Assembly: GCA_965224675.1 (NCBI GenBank)
Contig: CBDDAA010000002.1
Coordinates: 806,001 to 870,000 of the forward strand
DNA length: 64,000 nucleotides
Direction: 5' to 3'
Source of the DNA: UBA7957 sp965224675
GTDB lineage: Bacteria > Pseudomonadota > Gammaproteobacteria > Granulosicoccales > Granulosicoccaceae
The notes under the pieces were generated by a model. The model was not told the origin of the DNA. It ran no database searches and was given only the letters and a program-made list of their open reading frames with translations. Shown here in pieces: positions 46,301 to 55,577 of the stretch (its first letter is position 1; each line of letters begins with the position of its first letter). The position numbers and the translations under genes were made by a program.

Positions 46301-49300
46301 GAATTCTTCTACTGGTGGGTCTGATTGTGGTGCATCTGTTTGTTTGTATTTATTATGTGTAATGGTGAAAAAGGCACGGCCCAGTGAATCGAAATGTACC
46401 ACTGAGGGGGTGTTTGCATGCATGGCGGCTTTGTTAGCAATCATTTTTTCTTTCTGCCCCAGTCCACCTCCCTGCCGTTGTTCAAACCATGTAGGTAAAA
46501 AATCAGACTCGGGTAATAGTTGAAAGTAAGCTCCCACATGTGGATCAGTACGAGGGTCTGTGATTAATAGCGTATCGTTTTGATCCCAGATTTTCTGCTG
46601 CCATGAATCAAAAACAATTTTCTCCCAGCTATAATCTGGGTGTAAGGTTGCCACCACGCGATCCACAGGATCATAAAAAATAATCGGCGTTACCCCTGTT
46701 TCAACCAAAGCATCTTCACTTTCGTACTCATGAGTATCGCTATGATAAGGTTCATACTGTTTAACAGGATTGCCTTTATTGTTTAGGATAGCCCTGCCAT
46801 TCCCTACCCAACGTGGATCAGCGTCAACCTCAATGACTTGCTGAGTAGCTACATCCCATTTTTTTGCTTTACCTGCCTCGGCTTGTGACTTACTCATAAT
46901 CACATTGCCACCACCGTCTGAATAGGTATAGCTTTCTTGCCAACGTGGATTTGCAGCTCCATGTTGTTCACGGGCAAAGGCATGGACGACGTTTGGTTTT
47001 TTATTATTCTGCCAGTTGAATAGATCGTATTCCATTCGAACCGTTGGGTCTGCCAGTGTATCGCCTTCATCCGCTCCTGCTTTACCCATTACCGCAGATT
47101 TAATCACCAGGCCAAGTTCATCCGTTTCAACAGCGGCACGATTAAGATTAGGGTCGGTTAATAGCGTGGGGGATAGTGTTCGATAGTCATTGTTGGCAGT
47201 AGCTGTATTGCCTATAGCATCGGTTGTTTTATTGGATAACAAAGTGAATCTGTCATACTCAACAAAACTCTCGTTGCCAAAGATATCTTTTGCTCCAATG
47301 GGTGTATAGAAGTTAGTTTTTGGATCAGGTTGATAAAGTGCAGTTCCTGAATGTACCCACCAATGCTCATCACCTTCAGAATGCTCATATTTAGCATCGG
47401 TTAACATAGCATCTGTAACTTTATTGCCATAATGCTTACTAACAAGATTTTTTGTATAGGCAAGCTGATAAGATTTATGACCAATCGCAAGGTCTGATAG
47501 CTGCCCTAATGGTAGGGCAGCGGTTAAATCATCTTTAAGAAAGTAAGCACGGTTGTGACTTACCAAACGTTTTTCTAGTCCTGCCGTGAACTCTTCTTCA
47601 AATAGAATTTCTGTACTAACAGCAATATCGTCAACGAGCGTTTTTGTATTAATGAAAAAGTCAGCAGGCTGTGTGATACCTGAGAGTTCGTAAGATTTTG
47701 ATTCGTAGCTGGTTCGTAAACGATAGACATCATCTTTTAAAATATCGTTTGTAAATAATGTTTCAGCGAATGTTATATGAAATTTGCTTTGCTCTTCCCA
47801 TACTTTATCGGGAATAGCATTAGGTGCAACAGGACGTTTTATACGTGAATACACTATCGCAGCAGATTTGGTAACATTGCCTAATTCATCGGTTTCCAAA
47901 ATATAGGAATGTCCTATACGTGGGTCAGCAGGGTTCCTTTCATAGCTATATGAGATGGATTCAGCGGGTAAAATCTGGAAGGATGCATGTTTGTTACGTT
48001 CTTGTGGTTGTACCTTGCGTATTTCAATGCTTGTTTGCGAGGCTGAATAGGGAATGTTACTTTTCTCAGTGTCATCCTCAGCATAAGTTTCTGTGCGTAA
48101 TGGTGTTCCTTTGCAGGCACGATACGCTTCTTTTAGTTCTTGTATTGATAGATTTGCTTCAATAATAGCTTCTGGCAAATCATATTCATCAAATTCTGTG
48201 TTATTGAAATATTCATGCTGACACTGATGCAGAATGGCTTTATTTCTTAAATAGGCTCCTGTATGAAACCATGAGATCGTCCTTACAGGGGCTTGGTGTA
48301 ATGATTCTTCTACAACATTACGTGCATTATTAACTTTAAACTGACTAAACGCTTCAGTATCGAGTTGCTCAACTCTGGCAAAACCTCTGAACTCTCGCTC
48401 ATAGGGATCAAAGTAACCATGACGGTAGCGGTAAGAGCTAGTAAAAATAGTTTCCCTTATTTTGTCCTCTACAGTGGTTTTATAAATACAATGAACAGGA
48501 AAAGGTAGCTTTGTGATCCAGGCATTTCCTGCTTTTTTGTCTTCAAGATAAAAGTGAGTTGATGACTTATATTCTATGGAAACTTCTTTGCCTGTATTGT
48601 TCTGATAGCCAATTAAGAGATTGGGTTTTTTACTTGCCATCAAATCAATATACTGCAAAAGATTCTGTGCATCTTGAGGAAGAGGCGAAGAATAGACAAT
48701 ACAAGCTGTTCCTGTCCCAAGAAAATCAATAACAGAAACATCACTCAGGTTATTGATATGTGGGAATGGAGTGATAATTTGTGGCTGTTTTGTCCACGCA
48801 TTGCCATTTATATTCATCCATACTCTGAAGTCATTTTTACCCAGATAGACAATATCAATCGTGCCTGAACCATCTATATCCGCTAAACGTAAATAGGCTG
48901 GGTTAAACTTGCCTGTGTAATCGAATAAGGGTGCATTATCCATATTGGCTTTTGCACCAAAATGTCCGTATCCTAGATTAGGCCAATAACAAACTTGTCC
49001 ATTTCTGATTCGAACTATATCTGTTAAGCCATCACCGTTCATATCTGCAAGAAAGATGCTTTGAGATCGGTCTTCAAACAGGATTGCTGGGCCTTTTTCT
49101 TCATCAATGGCTTTGGTAACCGTTCTTGAAACTTCAAATCCCTTTTCACCCGCTCCAGGGTACCAACGCATTTTGTTCTCTTCTGTAAAGAGCAAATCAG
49201 CCAAACCGTCGCCATTGAGGTCAATAGGGCGCATATTTGGATCACGGGTATCTATATTTGGAATGGATTCAAAGTTTTTAAATGGTTTCCATTCTTCATC

Positions 49301-50869
49301 GGATGTTAGCTTGAAGAATCCTTTAGGCTGATTTTCATATTTAACAAGGTATTTGGTACCATTGCTTTCTAAATCTTGTATCGTAACCAGCCCTGTGGAC
49401 AAACCACTAAGAGAGGGCTTTGGAGCAACTTGTTTTGCATTTGAAAAATTCCCGTTGCCTAGATTAGACTTGTAAAACCAGCCATTGGCTTTTTCAGTTA
49501 AAATTCCTGAAATACCTTCACTAAATAAATCGACCCACAAGTATTGCCTATCGTTTATCCCTATTGGAGCATGGATTGAATTTTTTTCAGATACCCTTTC
49601 TATCTTGGTATTCCATTCATGGAGTTGATAAGTCAGATCTAGGTCAGGTAGATGCTTGGTAATATAGTGATTAGCGACTGCGTCCCATTTATGTCCGTTT
49701 TGTCGTGCTTTTTTGAGGAAAGAAAACCCTTCTATTTCACTACTATTTCCTATTAGTTGAAGTTCATCGTCATAAAAAAGTTCCAACGATTTAACAAGGT
49801 AAGGAGTATGTGGTAACTCAGTTGCATCAAAGCAATGAAATACCATGACTCGGTTGCATCGACGGTACGTTCTTATTTCAAATCCTGCCCGATAGAATGA
49901 AAAAACATCTTTTCTGTATCCCCATTCTTTCTTTTCAAGGTCTATATTCTTTGGGATGTCTGGTGCGTCATCATGTTCTCCATAGTCAAAAATCACTTTG
50001 AACATGAATTCTTTTTCTTCTGGTATGGAGTCACCTAAGTAATACGGCTGCTTATTTCCGTAGAGGATTTTTTTTATGTAGGTTTGAGTACAATTATTTA
50101 GTTTATTCTTTTCGCTTAGTTTCTTTGGGATGCCTAAGAAGTCTTCTTCTTTATACTGATAGAGAATGATGTTGCCTTTGTCATCATGCGTTCTGCATAG
50201 TAACCACTCAAAAACTTTATCATCGTTATGAGGATCACTGATTCTGCTCTCAGATGTTAGGCCATAATAAGAATGAATATTGTCACTGCTGATAGTTCGC
50301 CAGTGGGTTTCTCCATTATTATTATTTTTCCATTTTTCTATTCGGGTAAATGACCCTTCTATTCTTGGTCTATAACGGGAAACCGTATAAGTGATGTTAT
50401 TCTCTGTTCTAGGTTTTGTGCGCTTCGTCCATGTCGAGCCCTGTTGTTCCAGTAGAGGAACCAAGTCTTCTGCCCCAGAGAATATGAAAGTATCAGACTC
50501 TTGAGCATCTTTATATTCGGGAAGTTTTTTCTCTGTTTTTCTGGTGATGGCTGGAATGCCTACGTTCCACCCCAGTCCGAATGGGCTATTACCGGAACCA
50601 GAGTTGTAACCTAATCCAACACTTGGCATGAATCCACCCCTGGATGGACTAAGGGGAATGGGTATACCAAAAGAGGAGGTCCCTGTTACTGCATTTACCT
50701 GGAATTTTTCTTCTATCCCTTTTATTGCACCGCCACCAGTTGGCAGGGATATTTCAGGAATTTGAATATTATTGTTACTACTGTTGGCATTGCTTTGTAC
50801 AAGCTGATTACTACTGTTTCCAACCGTCTCTTGCAAACCAGCATTAGTTTTTTCGGGGTTGTCGTGCAT
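43388..50869 (-). CDS. TcB-TcC fusion toxin (SpvB/FG-GAP/RHS shell) with metzincin-like metalloprotease C-terminus
   Basis: The 2493-residue protein merges TcB and TcC. An SpvB domain opens it (GLGYNSGSGNSPFGLGWN), FG-GAP-like DxNGDGxxD loops lie near 551, 608 and 664, and RHS/YD repeats fill about 1480-2110. The RHS core ends with YHSARYYLPWLGRW (PWLGRW at about 2114-2119) and NNPLKYSDQTGT; the DPxGL cleavage-site consensus here reads DQTGT (D2146). The following 343 residues are the variable payload. It has HETGHLLGFDE (H2330, E2331, H2334) and a later DLMSG (M2361), the order of a metzincin zinc site and Met-turn. In this family the shell encapsulates the self-cleaved payload for injection by TcA. 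The first gene of the operon. Confidence 0.92.
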   Translation of the reverse strand: MHDNPEKTNAGLQETVGNSSNQLVQSNANSSNNNIQIPEISLPTGGGAIKGIEEKFQVNAVTGTSSFGIPIPLSPSRGGFMPSVGLGYNSGSGNSPFGLGWNVGIPAITRKTEKKLPEYKDAQESDTFIFSGAEDLVPLLEQQGSTWTKRTKPRTENNITYTVSRYRPRIEGSFTRIEKWKNNNNGETHWRTISSDNIHSYYGLTSESRISDPHNDDKVFEWLLCRTHDDKGNIILYQYKEEDFLGIPKKLSEKNKLNNCTQTYIKKILYGNKQPYYLGDSIPEEKEFMFKVIFDYGEHDDAPDIPKNIDLEKKEWGYRKDVFSFYRAGFEIRTYRRCNRVMVFHCFDATELPHTPYLVKSLELFYDDELQLIGNSSEIEGFSFLKKARQNGHKWDAVANHYITKHLPDLDLTYQLHEWNTKIERVSEKNSIHAPIGINDRQYLWVDLFSEGISGILTEKANGWFYKSNLGNGNFSNAKQVAPKPSLSGLSTGLVTIQDLESNGTKYLVKYENQPKGFFKLTSDEEWKPFKNFESIPNIDTRDPNMRPIDLNGDGLADLLFTEENKMRWYPGAGEKGFEVSRTVTKAIDEEKGPAILFEDRSQSIFLADMNGDGLTDIVRIRNGQVCYWPNLGYGHFGAKANMDNAPLFDYTGKFNPAYLRLADIDGSGTIDIVYLGKNDFRVWMNINGNAWTKQPQIITPFPHINNLSDVSVIDFLGTGTACIVYSSPLPQDAQNLLQYIDLMASKKPNLLIGYQNNTGKEVSIEYKSSTHFYLEDKKAGNAWITKLPFPVHCIYKTTVEDKIRETIFTSSYRYRHGYFDPYEREFRGFARVEQLDTEAFSQFKVNNARNVVEESLHQAPVRTISWFHTGAYLRNKAILHQCQHEYFNNTEFDEYDLPEAIIEANLSIQELKEAYRACKGTPLRTETYAEDDTEKSNIPYSASQTSIEIRKVQPQERNKHASFQILPAESISYSYERNPADPRIGHSYILETDELGNVTKSAAIVYSRIKRPVAPNAIPDKVWEEQSKFHITFAETLFTNDILKDDVYRLRTSYESKSYELSGITQPADFFINTKTLVDDIAVSTEILFEEEFTAGLEKRLVSHNRAYFLKDDLTAALPLGQLSDLAIGHKSYQLAYTKNLVSKHYGNKVTDAMLTDAKYEHSEGDEHWWVHSGTALYQPDPKTNFYTPIGAKDIFGNESFVEYDRFTLLSNKTTDAIGNTATANNDYRTLSPTLLTDPNLNRAAVETDELGLVIKSAVMGKAGADEGDTLADPTVRMEYDLFNWQNNKKPNVVHAFAREQHGAANPRWQESYTYSDGGGNVIMSKSQAEAGKAKKWDVATQQVIEVDADPRWVGNGRAILNNKGNPVKQYEPYHSDTHEYESEDALVETGVTPIIFYDPVDRVVATLHPDYSWEKIVFDSWQQKIWDQNDTLLITDPRTDPHVGAYFQLLPESDFLPTWFEQRQGGGLGQKEKMIANKAAMHANTPSVVHFDSLGRAFFTITHNKYKQTDAPQSDPPVEEFAQTQVVFDITGNQQEVIDAQSRTVMQYDYDMSGNIIHEASMDTGQRWMFANVLGNPLHSWDERDFEFQYFYDNLHRPIQSKVLGGDGANNLDHIVERVFYGESEPSPETKNLRGQVVKLYDTGGLLETPEYDFKGQAKFTKRNLFKHYKKIANWVDSNLAQNLEAESFTFMTQSDALGRISEQTGPDGSVITPGYNKAGLLESEQIKHGDANQTTRTYIKNIDYNEKGQRSQIIYGNDVITRYIYDIDTFRLKHLVSKKGNKLLQDLHYSYDPVGNIAEIEDKNIPTVFFNQQKTTGVSTYTYDALYRLIEAKGRENNAALAFDSQDNWNDAPYMHQVNPGDPVAIRNYIQRYYYDNVGNILQMQHQAGGNDWKRDYTYETDNNRLKNTKVGSDTFTYPHHSKHGYIESMPHLQEMAWNFNEQLVRTICQMSTNGGTPETTYYQYDGSGQRIRKITEKQTTAELKEERIYIAGYEVYKKHSGSHAGLVRISLSLMDEEHRFVMIERRNDIDDDTPKELVRYQMHNHLGSSALELDQHAKIISYEEYHPYGTTAYQAMNKSIKVSAKRYRHTGMERDEESGLSYHSARYYLPWLGRWLSADPIGIGDGVNIYRYTQNNPLKYSDQTGTDARLTIDQESRTISYNTTVHFFGTAEEIAKIRPFAQQATDFFSNPSIETQTETDQRLAGISIRRPRRSTFTDVNGDEWQVRYDVTFAFHDTSQISSPLASQTTEEILNNVPETERTLASSVGFVPGDNILQFASNNAMTGGVTTLGTRTDSRYPAFGEPVSRMIANISSAGGHELQSLIHETGHLLGFDERYNQLFILNTGNHPQFEHDLMSGAGGDSSVVTMHPAHIEASAVFAIGVANGRNLVNQPLRGLQVESTRQEINGGTRDLHQFGNNATEYQTRQQQLRSELLPHFRNEVIGLRPLSSIDFGSIVNPAVTSPNYFFQPKAVPPRRLPQLNPIMLRF

Positions 50870-50969
50870 TTTATTCTCGCATGTAACTGCAGGAGTAGTC
50901 CCTTAACCCAGGTATAATTTTCACTTAGTTTAATTCATCTATAACAGCTTGTATTATCAATTAACTCTC

Positions 50970-51180
50970 TTAACTTCTGGGCTGAAGGGACATCATGTTC
51001 TCCAGTACACGACCCACCCCCTTTGTTTTGCGTCTGTTGTAGCGAAACACAAACTCGTCCAGGTACGACTGTAAGTGTTTGCCACTGATTGCACCATGAT
51101 AGGCGCCTAACATCCATCACTTGAGATTTGCAATCGCCCAATGACAATGCTGTTGGTGATCACCTTGATGTTTCTGCTGT
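50970..51180 (-). pseudogene. Remnant of an IS1595/ISXO2-type transposase
   Basis: The - strand encodes LGAYHGAISGKHLQSYLDEF, then VFRYNRRKTKGVG and a natural stop (50970-50972). This is the C-terminal end of ISXO2-like transposases. An in-frame TGA (51117-51119) interrupts it inside the ANLK-WML stretch, so it cannot make a full enzyme. The frame stays open to about 51300 but is no longer recognisable. No terminal repeats found. It sits about 100 bp upstream of the Tc operon. Confidence 0.75.
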
Positions 51181-51426
51181 TTGCTTTTCTTGTCAACATA
51201 TTGATCTGCAAAGGCATTTAAATGAACTTGATCATTGTTTGGTGAAGAATCATTCGTATACGCCCATTGAACTCTTCCCCTACTATAACAAAGGTTTGTA
51301 CGCCATCAACTTAGTATCAGTTTCACCTACAATATCTGATCATGAGTGCGGTTTATCACCGTATATATAGCTCTATCTAGCAAACTGAAAAATTAGTTGG
51401 AATTAAATTAAAAAGATCGCTCACGG

Positions 51427-53172
51427 CTATAAGGAAGTGGTGATCTTAATTAGCAGATCAGAAACAGCCGTGTCTAAATTCTCTAAAAAATCACCTTGCA
51501 TTACTTTTAAATATCTCGGCGATGCATCTTGGCTAATATGTATCCATGCACGCCACTGATCAATAGTCACAACAGTGATATCTCGTATCTGCTCAATTGG
51601 AATTCCCTTTCCTTTACTAACCCCATATTCAAATAGTAACCAGCCCAAGTCAGGTCTAAAATCATTTTTGTTGGGAGAGCCGACATAACCAATCCGTTCC
51701 TCATCAGTAATTGAGAATATCACCAGCTGCGCATCTGCTTCGTCAAGTCTACTCAGCACATCGGGCGTCACCGAGTCTACATGGTCTTCAGAAAAGATAA
51801 AACTGACCCCGTACTTCTCGGAAATTTTTTCTAAGGAAGAATTAAAAGACTCATTCGATTTCAATTCCTCTCTACACGATAAGAATATTTTATAGGGAGA
51901 TATATACCCTACTTCTATATCATAATCAAAACTCTCACCAAATCCACTTATATCCATATTACCTAATTGGTTTTTTATTGTCTCCAAGGTACCATCTGTA
52001 TTTGGTTTGCCTCGCTTGTTAATGACACCAACAATGTCAATCCTACCCGTTTCTTTCAAACCCGTGGTTCTTCTGGAATATGATTTAATATGCTTTAGAT
52101 TCACAGAAAAATTCTTCGTGCTATTTTTACTTTCTATTTTTGACAAACTTTGTGAGATTTCATGTAAAAGTCCTTTTGTACCACTATTGGAAATATCTCC
52201 TCTTTTTTTTAGATTTTTGGGGTTCTTTCTCCCCCCAGCTCTACACTTATAACTCAAACCCAAACTTATCAGTCTTTTTTCATTATGCTCTCGATTCATA
52301 GGAAATAATCTTATATATTTACTTAATGGATTGAATGTTGCCATAAAAGGAGTAGGTAGAGTTAAACCAAATTTTTCTATTACCCTTTCAACATCATTTT
52401 CAAGTAAGCAGGATTCAGAATTATAATTTAATCTAAGCGGGTGAGGTTCTTGAGTATGCAGATAACATATTGCAGTAGTTCTCAGCCATTCATAGCTCAC
52501 ACTTTTTACCTGTTGATCTTCGATACGGTTTTCTATAGCACTTTTAAAGTCCCTTTCTTCCGGTTTATTCAAGATTTCTTCTATATACTCCTTCTTCCAA
52601 AGGTAGCTTCTTTCATCACTACCTGTATCGTAAAACACATCCTCTAGACTTCCGTTTTCCAGGCATTTTTCTATTTCATCCATCCGTTTAAAAATATTAA
52701 AAGAGAATTCTGATGTTTTCTTGAATTTTTTATTAATTTTGTCCTTATCACCAGAGCCTATCCCCATCCCTCTGATTTTCCTTGCCCACTTTCGCATATC
52801 ATAAAGTTCAAGCATCAAACTGACCCTTCCATGATTGTACCCAGATGTATTTTCAGATATTGCAATTATATTTGCCCGAATTTTATCACTACTCAGAGCA
52901 TTCAATATATCGGTCAATTTGTCAGGTTTGTCTATTATCCTTGCCTGAATACGTACAGTACAAGCCCATGAGCTATATGGGACTGGCGATATAAGTATTT
53001 GTTTAACCTGCTTATCATTTGAATTTTTCCCTTCACTTTCAACAAATCTTCCAACATTCTCAAAAAAATCCCCCCAACATCGCGTGTTGTTATAGATGCC
53101 AACCGGATACAAAAGCTTTTCGGGTATATGAAAACCCTTTTTTGTTAAGGTCACCATCGCACTGTATTCCAT
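51427..53172 (-). CDS. Unknown protein with ACT-like N-terminus and TIR-like C-terminal domain; candidate defence effector
   Basis: A 581-residue soluble protein I do not recognise as a whole. Residues about 60-130 (WACTVRIQARIIDKPDKL and a matching second strand set) resemble an ACT ligand-binding domain. The C-terminal 160 residues look like a TIR/nucleoside-deoxyribosyltransferase fold: SPYKIFLSCREEL near 422, ADAQLVIFSITDEE, and PDLGWLLFEYGVSKGKG with a Glu near 512 where TIR NADases keep their catalytic Glu. The middle is Lys-rich. GAGGG lies 7-8 bases before ATG. It is a stand-alone gene beside a broken transposase and the Tc operon. A nucleotide-degrading defence role is inference. Confidence 0.6.
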   Translation of the reverse strand: MEYSAMVTLTKKGFHIPEKLLYPVGIYNNTRCWGDFFENVGRFVESEGKNSNDKQVKQILISPVPYSSWACTVRIQARIIDKPDKLTDILNALSSDKIRANIIAISENTSGYNHGRVSLMLELYDMRKWARKIRGMGIGSGDKDKINKKFKKTSEFSFNIFKRMDEIEKCLENGSLEDVFYDTGSDERSYLWKKEYIEEILNKPEERDFKSAIENRIEDQQVKSVSYEWLRTTAICYLHTQEPHPLRLNYNSESCLLENDVERVIEKFGLTLPTPFMATFNPLSKYIRLFPMNREHNEKRLISLGLSYKCRAGGRKNPKNLKKRGDISNSGTKGLLHEISQSLSKIESKNSTKNFSVNLKHIKSYSRRTTGLKETGRIDIVGVINKRGKPNTDGTLETIKNQLGNMDISGFGESFDYDIEVGYISPYKIFLSCREELKSNESFNSSLEKISEKYGVSFIFSEDHVDSVTPDVLSRLDEADAQLVIFSITDEERIGYVGSPNKNDFRPDLGWLLFEYGVSKGKGIPIEQIRDITVVTIDQWRAWIHISQDASPRYLKVMQGDFLENLDTAVSDLLIKITTSL

Positions 53173-53888
53173 GACACAACCCTCAGTCGTATAAGATTAA
53201 ATGAGAAAGTTCAGCCGTATACCAACATCCCGAAGCCAAAAATATAATTCATCATCAAAGACATAAATATGCTGCCACCTCAATCTATAAAAAATCTAGC
53301 TGTCTGTCTCCTAACATCAAACATTACAATTGGTTTTTTGTCAACGAGGTTTTTTTAAGGGCGTAAGTGAAGACATCACTGAAATCATATGGAGGATTGC
53401 CATCACTTTGAGAGTCAAGTTGGGACGCAATCTCCACAATGGACGTCAACGAGCAGTGACCTTAACTGTGAGTAGGTAGTTTTACAGTCTGCGAATCACG
53501 AAAGCGACCGTTCATGAAACTAATTATTCTGATCAACCCATATACCGAGCACTTAAACCCTGCAAACTCTGAATTCTTTAATCTATGGTAGAAATCTAAC
53601 GACATATTCCTTTCCCACAATATCTGCAATAATGATGTAATACCAGATATGGCTGGAAGATGAATGCAAGAATGAGTGAGGTCTTGATAGTAAATGCATC
53701 GCCATCCATTCTTAATAATCCTCAGCTCTTTAATGTCAAAAATTGAAGATTTACCCGGCTGATTTGACCTGAAACTCACAATTGAGAATAAAATGTCGAA
53801 AATAAGCTTCACCATTCGTTAAGAGAGTGTCAGGAGGCTATAGAAGCCCCGACAAAAATAAAAAATCCAAACTTATCGAGGATAAACC
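53173..53888. other. 716-bp region with at most one doubtful gene
   Basis: Between the TIR-like gene (-) and the DGPF gene (+). It holds the doubtful frame at 53462-53815. A + strand open frame ending near 53473 has no start signal. The composition is A+T-rich, and it may be the decayed edge of the acquired segment. Confidence 0.4.
53462..53815 (-). CDS. Doubtful hypothetical protein
   Basis: 117 residues, no recognised domain, no ribosome site before ATG 53815. Hydrophobic at the N-terminus (LIFDILFSIVSF) and rich in Cys, His and Trp. It could be a chance frame; listed because the region is otherwise empty. Confidence 0.2.
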   Translation of the reverse strand: MVKLIFDILFSIVSFRSNQPGKSSIFDIKELRIIKNGWRCIYYQDLTHSCIHLPAISGITSLLQILWERNMSLDFYHRLKNSEFAGFKCSVYGLIRIISFMNGRFRDSQTVKLPTHS

Positions 53889-54254
53889 ATGCAATATTTA
53901 TTAATGATCTATCAAGCCGAAAATGCCGGACCAGCACCCGGTACTGCAGACTTTGGCGCAATGATGCAAGGCTATTTTCAGTTTAATGAAGACATGAAAA
54001 AACGGAATGTTCTGATAGATGCCAATCCCCTGGAGGCAGTAAACACAGCCAGTACTGTCAGAGTCCGCAACGGCAAATCAAATGTCACAGACGGACCTTT
54101 TGCGGAAACTAAAGAAGTTCTTGGTGGTTATTATTTACTCGACTGCAAGGACCTTGATGAAGCGCTGGAGTGTGCGGGGAAAATTCCATCGGCAGTCTGG
54201 GGCAGTATAGAGGTGCGCCCAATAATGGATTTGTCTAACGTGCAACCAGGTTGA
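53889..54254 (+). CDS. YCII/DGPF-domain protein
   Basis: A 121-residue protein of the YCII-related (DGPF) family: MQYLLMIYQ at the start, VTDGPFAETKEVLGGYYLLD in the middle (the DGPF motif near 68-71) and GSIEVRPIM at the end. Its biochemical role is unknown, but such genes are regularly coupled to ECF42-group sigma factors. Here the stop overlaps the TTG start of the sigma gene (54251-54254). GAGG precedes the ATG. Confidence 0.92.
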   Translation: MQYLLMIYQAENAGPAPGTADFGAMMQGYFQFNEDMKKRNVLIDANPLEAVNTASTVRVRNGKSNVTDGPFAETKEVLGGYYLLDCKDLDEALECAGKIPSAVWGSIEVRPIMDLSNVQPG

Positions 54255-55510
54255 AACCATCAGGTAAAACATCGCGAGCCACTATTGAAACAGTGGTTCG
54301 TGAACATTATGGGAAATTATTGGCAGCACTCATTCTTCAATATAAAGATATAGAGCTGGCGGAGGACTGTCTGCAAGAAGCCATCGTTAAAGCACTGAGA
54401 AGTTGGCAGTGCTCAAAACTACCGCAAAATCCAGCAGGTTGGATCATGACAACCGCAAAACGAGAAGCCATTGATCGTTTTCGACGCAAAACAAATTTTG
54501 ATACTAAACGCACTTTACTGCTTGCATCAGAAACATCCGTTGCAGCAGAAATTGACGATGAAGAAATACCCGATGAGCGTTTGCGTCTGATTTTTACCTG
54601 CTGCCACCCTGCACTCACCGAACCCGCGCGTATCGCGCTCACTCTGAAAACACTTTGTGGACTTTCAACACTGCAAATAGCAAACGCGTTTTTAATACAG
54701 GAGAAGACAATAGCTCAACGCTTACTTCGTGCTAAAAACAAAATCAAGCTTGCAAGTATTGCCTATGAAATTCCCGCGTCAAGTTTATGGAAGGAGCGAC
54801 TTGCTTCAGTCATGTCAGTGGTTTATCTCATTTTTAACGAAGGCTATCACTCAGCTTCTGAAATAAAGCCCATACAGGCAGACTTATGCCGCGAAGCTAT
54901 GTCTATAGGCAATACACTATTACAACTTATGCCCAATGAAGCGGAAGTCATTGGCTTACAGGCACTTATGTACTTCCACTATTCGAGGTTTCCGGCAAGA
55001 TTAAATATCCAGGGTGAAACCGTCAGTCTGAGTGAGCAAAACCGCACACTTTGGTTAGACGAATACATTGTTGCCGCCGATAAACTGCTAAAAACCGGAT
55101 TAATGAAAGGCCATCCCGATGTCTATCAAATACAGGCCGCGATCAGCGCAGTTCATGCCCATGCACCTGACTACGCACAAACAGACTGGAAACAAATTAC
55201 ACTGCTTTATCAAATACTCTATCAATACCAACCCACTGCAGTGGTTGAGCTGAACGCTGCCGTTGCGCTATCCTTTGCAACCAGCCCTGAAGCCGGACTA
55301 TGTGCAATTGATTCGTTGCAAGCACAAAACGTTTTGCAAAACTATCAACCTCTACACGCAGCCAAAGCGGATATGTTGAGTCGGGCTGGAAAATACGAAT
55401 CTGCAATACGTAGCTACGAAGTCGCGATTGATCTGGCAAGCAACAAGGCCGACAAACGATGGCTGCTCCGTCAGTTGCAATCTATTTCAGAGTCGCCAAA
55501 AAAAACATAA
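54251..55510 (+). CDS. ECF42-like RNA polymerase sigma factor with long C-terminal extension
   Basis: Sigma region 2 is seen at about 15-85 (YKDIELAEDCLQEAIVKAL, PAGWIMTTAKREAIDRFRRK) and region 4 at about 115-175 (LRLIFTCCHPALTEPARIAL). Instead of an anti-sigma factor, a C-terminal extension of about 230 residues follows, with TPR-like helices (AVVELNAAVALS, LLSRAGKYESAIRSYEVAI-type pattern). This layout and the overlapping DGPF gene match the ECF42 group. The start is TTG 54251, overlapping the DGPF stop. It probably controls its own small regulon; the signal is unknown. Confidence 0.9.
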   Translation: MKPSGKTSRATIETVVREHYGKLLAALILQYKDIELAEDCLQEAIVKALRSWQCSKLPQNPAGWIMTTAKREAIDRFRRKTNFDTKRTLLLASETSVAAEIDDEEIPDERLRLIFTCCHPALTEPARIALTLKTLCGLSTLQIANAFLIQEKTIAQRLLRAKNKIKLASIAYEIPASSLWKERLASVMSVVYLIFNEGYHSASEIKPIQADLCREAMSIGNTLLQLMPNEAEVIGLQALMYFHYSRFPARLNIQGETVSLSEQNRTLWLDEYIVAADKLLKTGLMKGHPDVYQIQAAISAVHAHAPDYAQTDWKQITLLYQILYQYQPTAVVELNAAVALSFATSPEAGLCAIDSLQAQNVLQNYQPLHAAKADMLSRAGKYESAIRSYEVAIDLASNKADKRWLLRQLQSISESPKKT

Positions 55511-55577
55511 AATAACTTTGATAGATTTCAGTCACTCCTTACAAGGCCCGACAGTGACTCTTCTTATTGATCCTCTC

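Noticed and set aside
51128..51370. 80-residue open frame on + beside the toxin operon
   Set aside because: It is antisense to the transposase remnant, whose - strand reading matches a known family.
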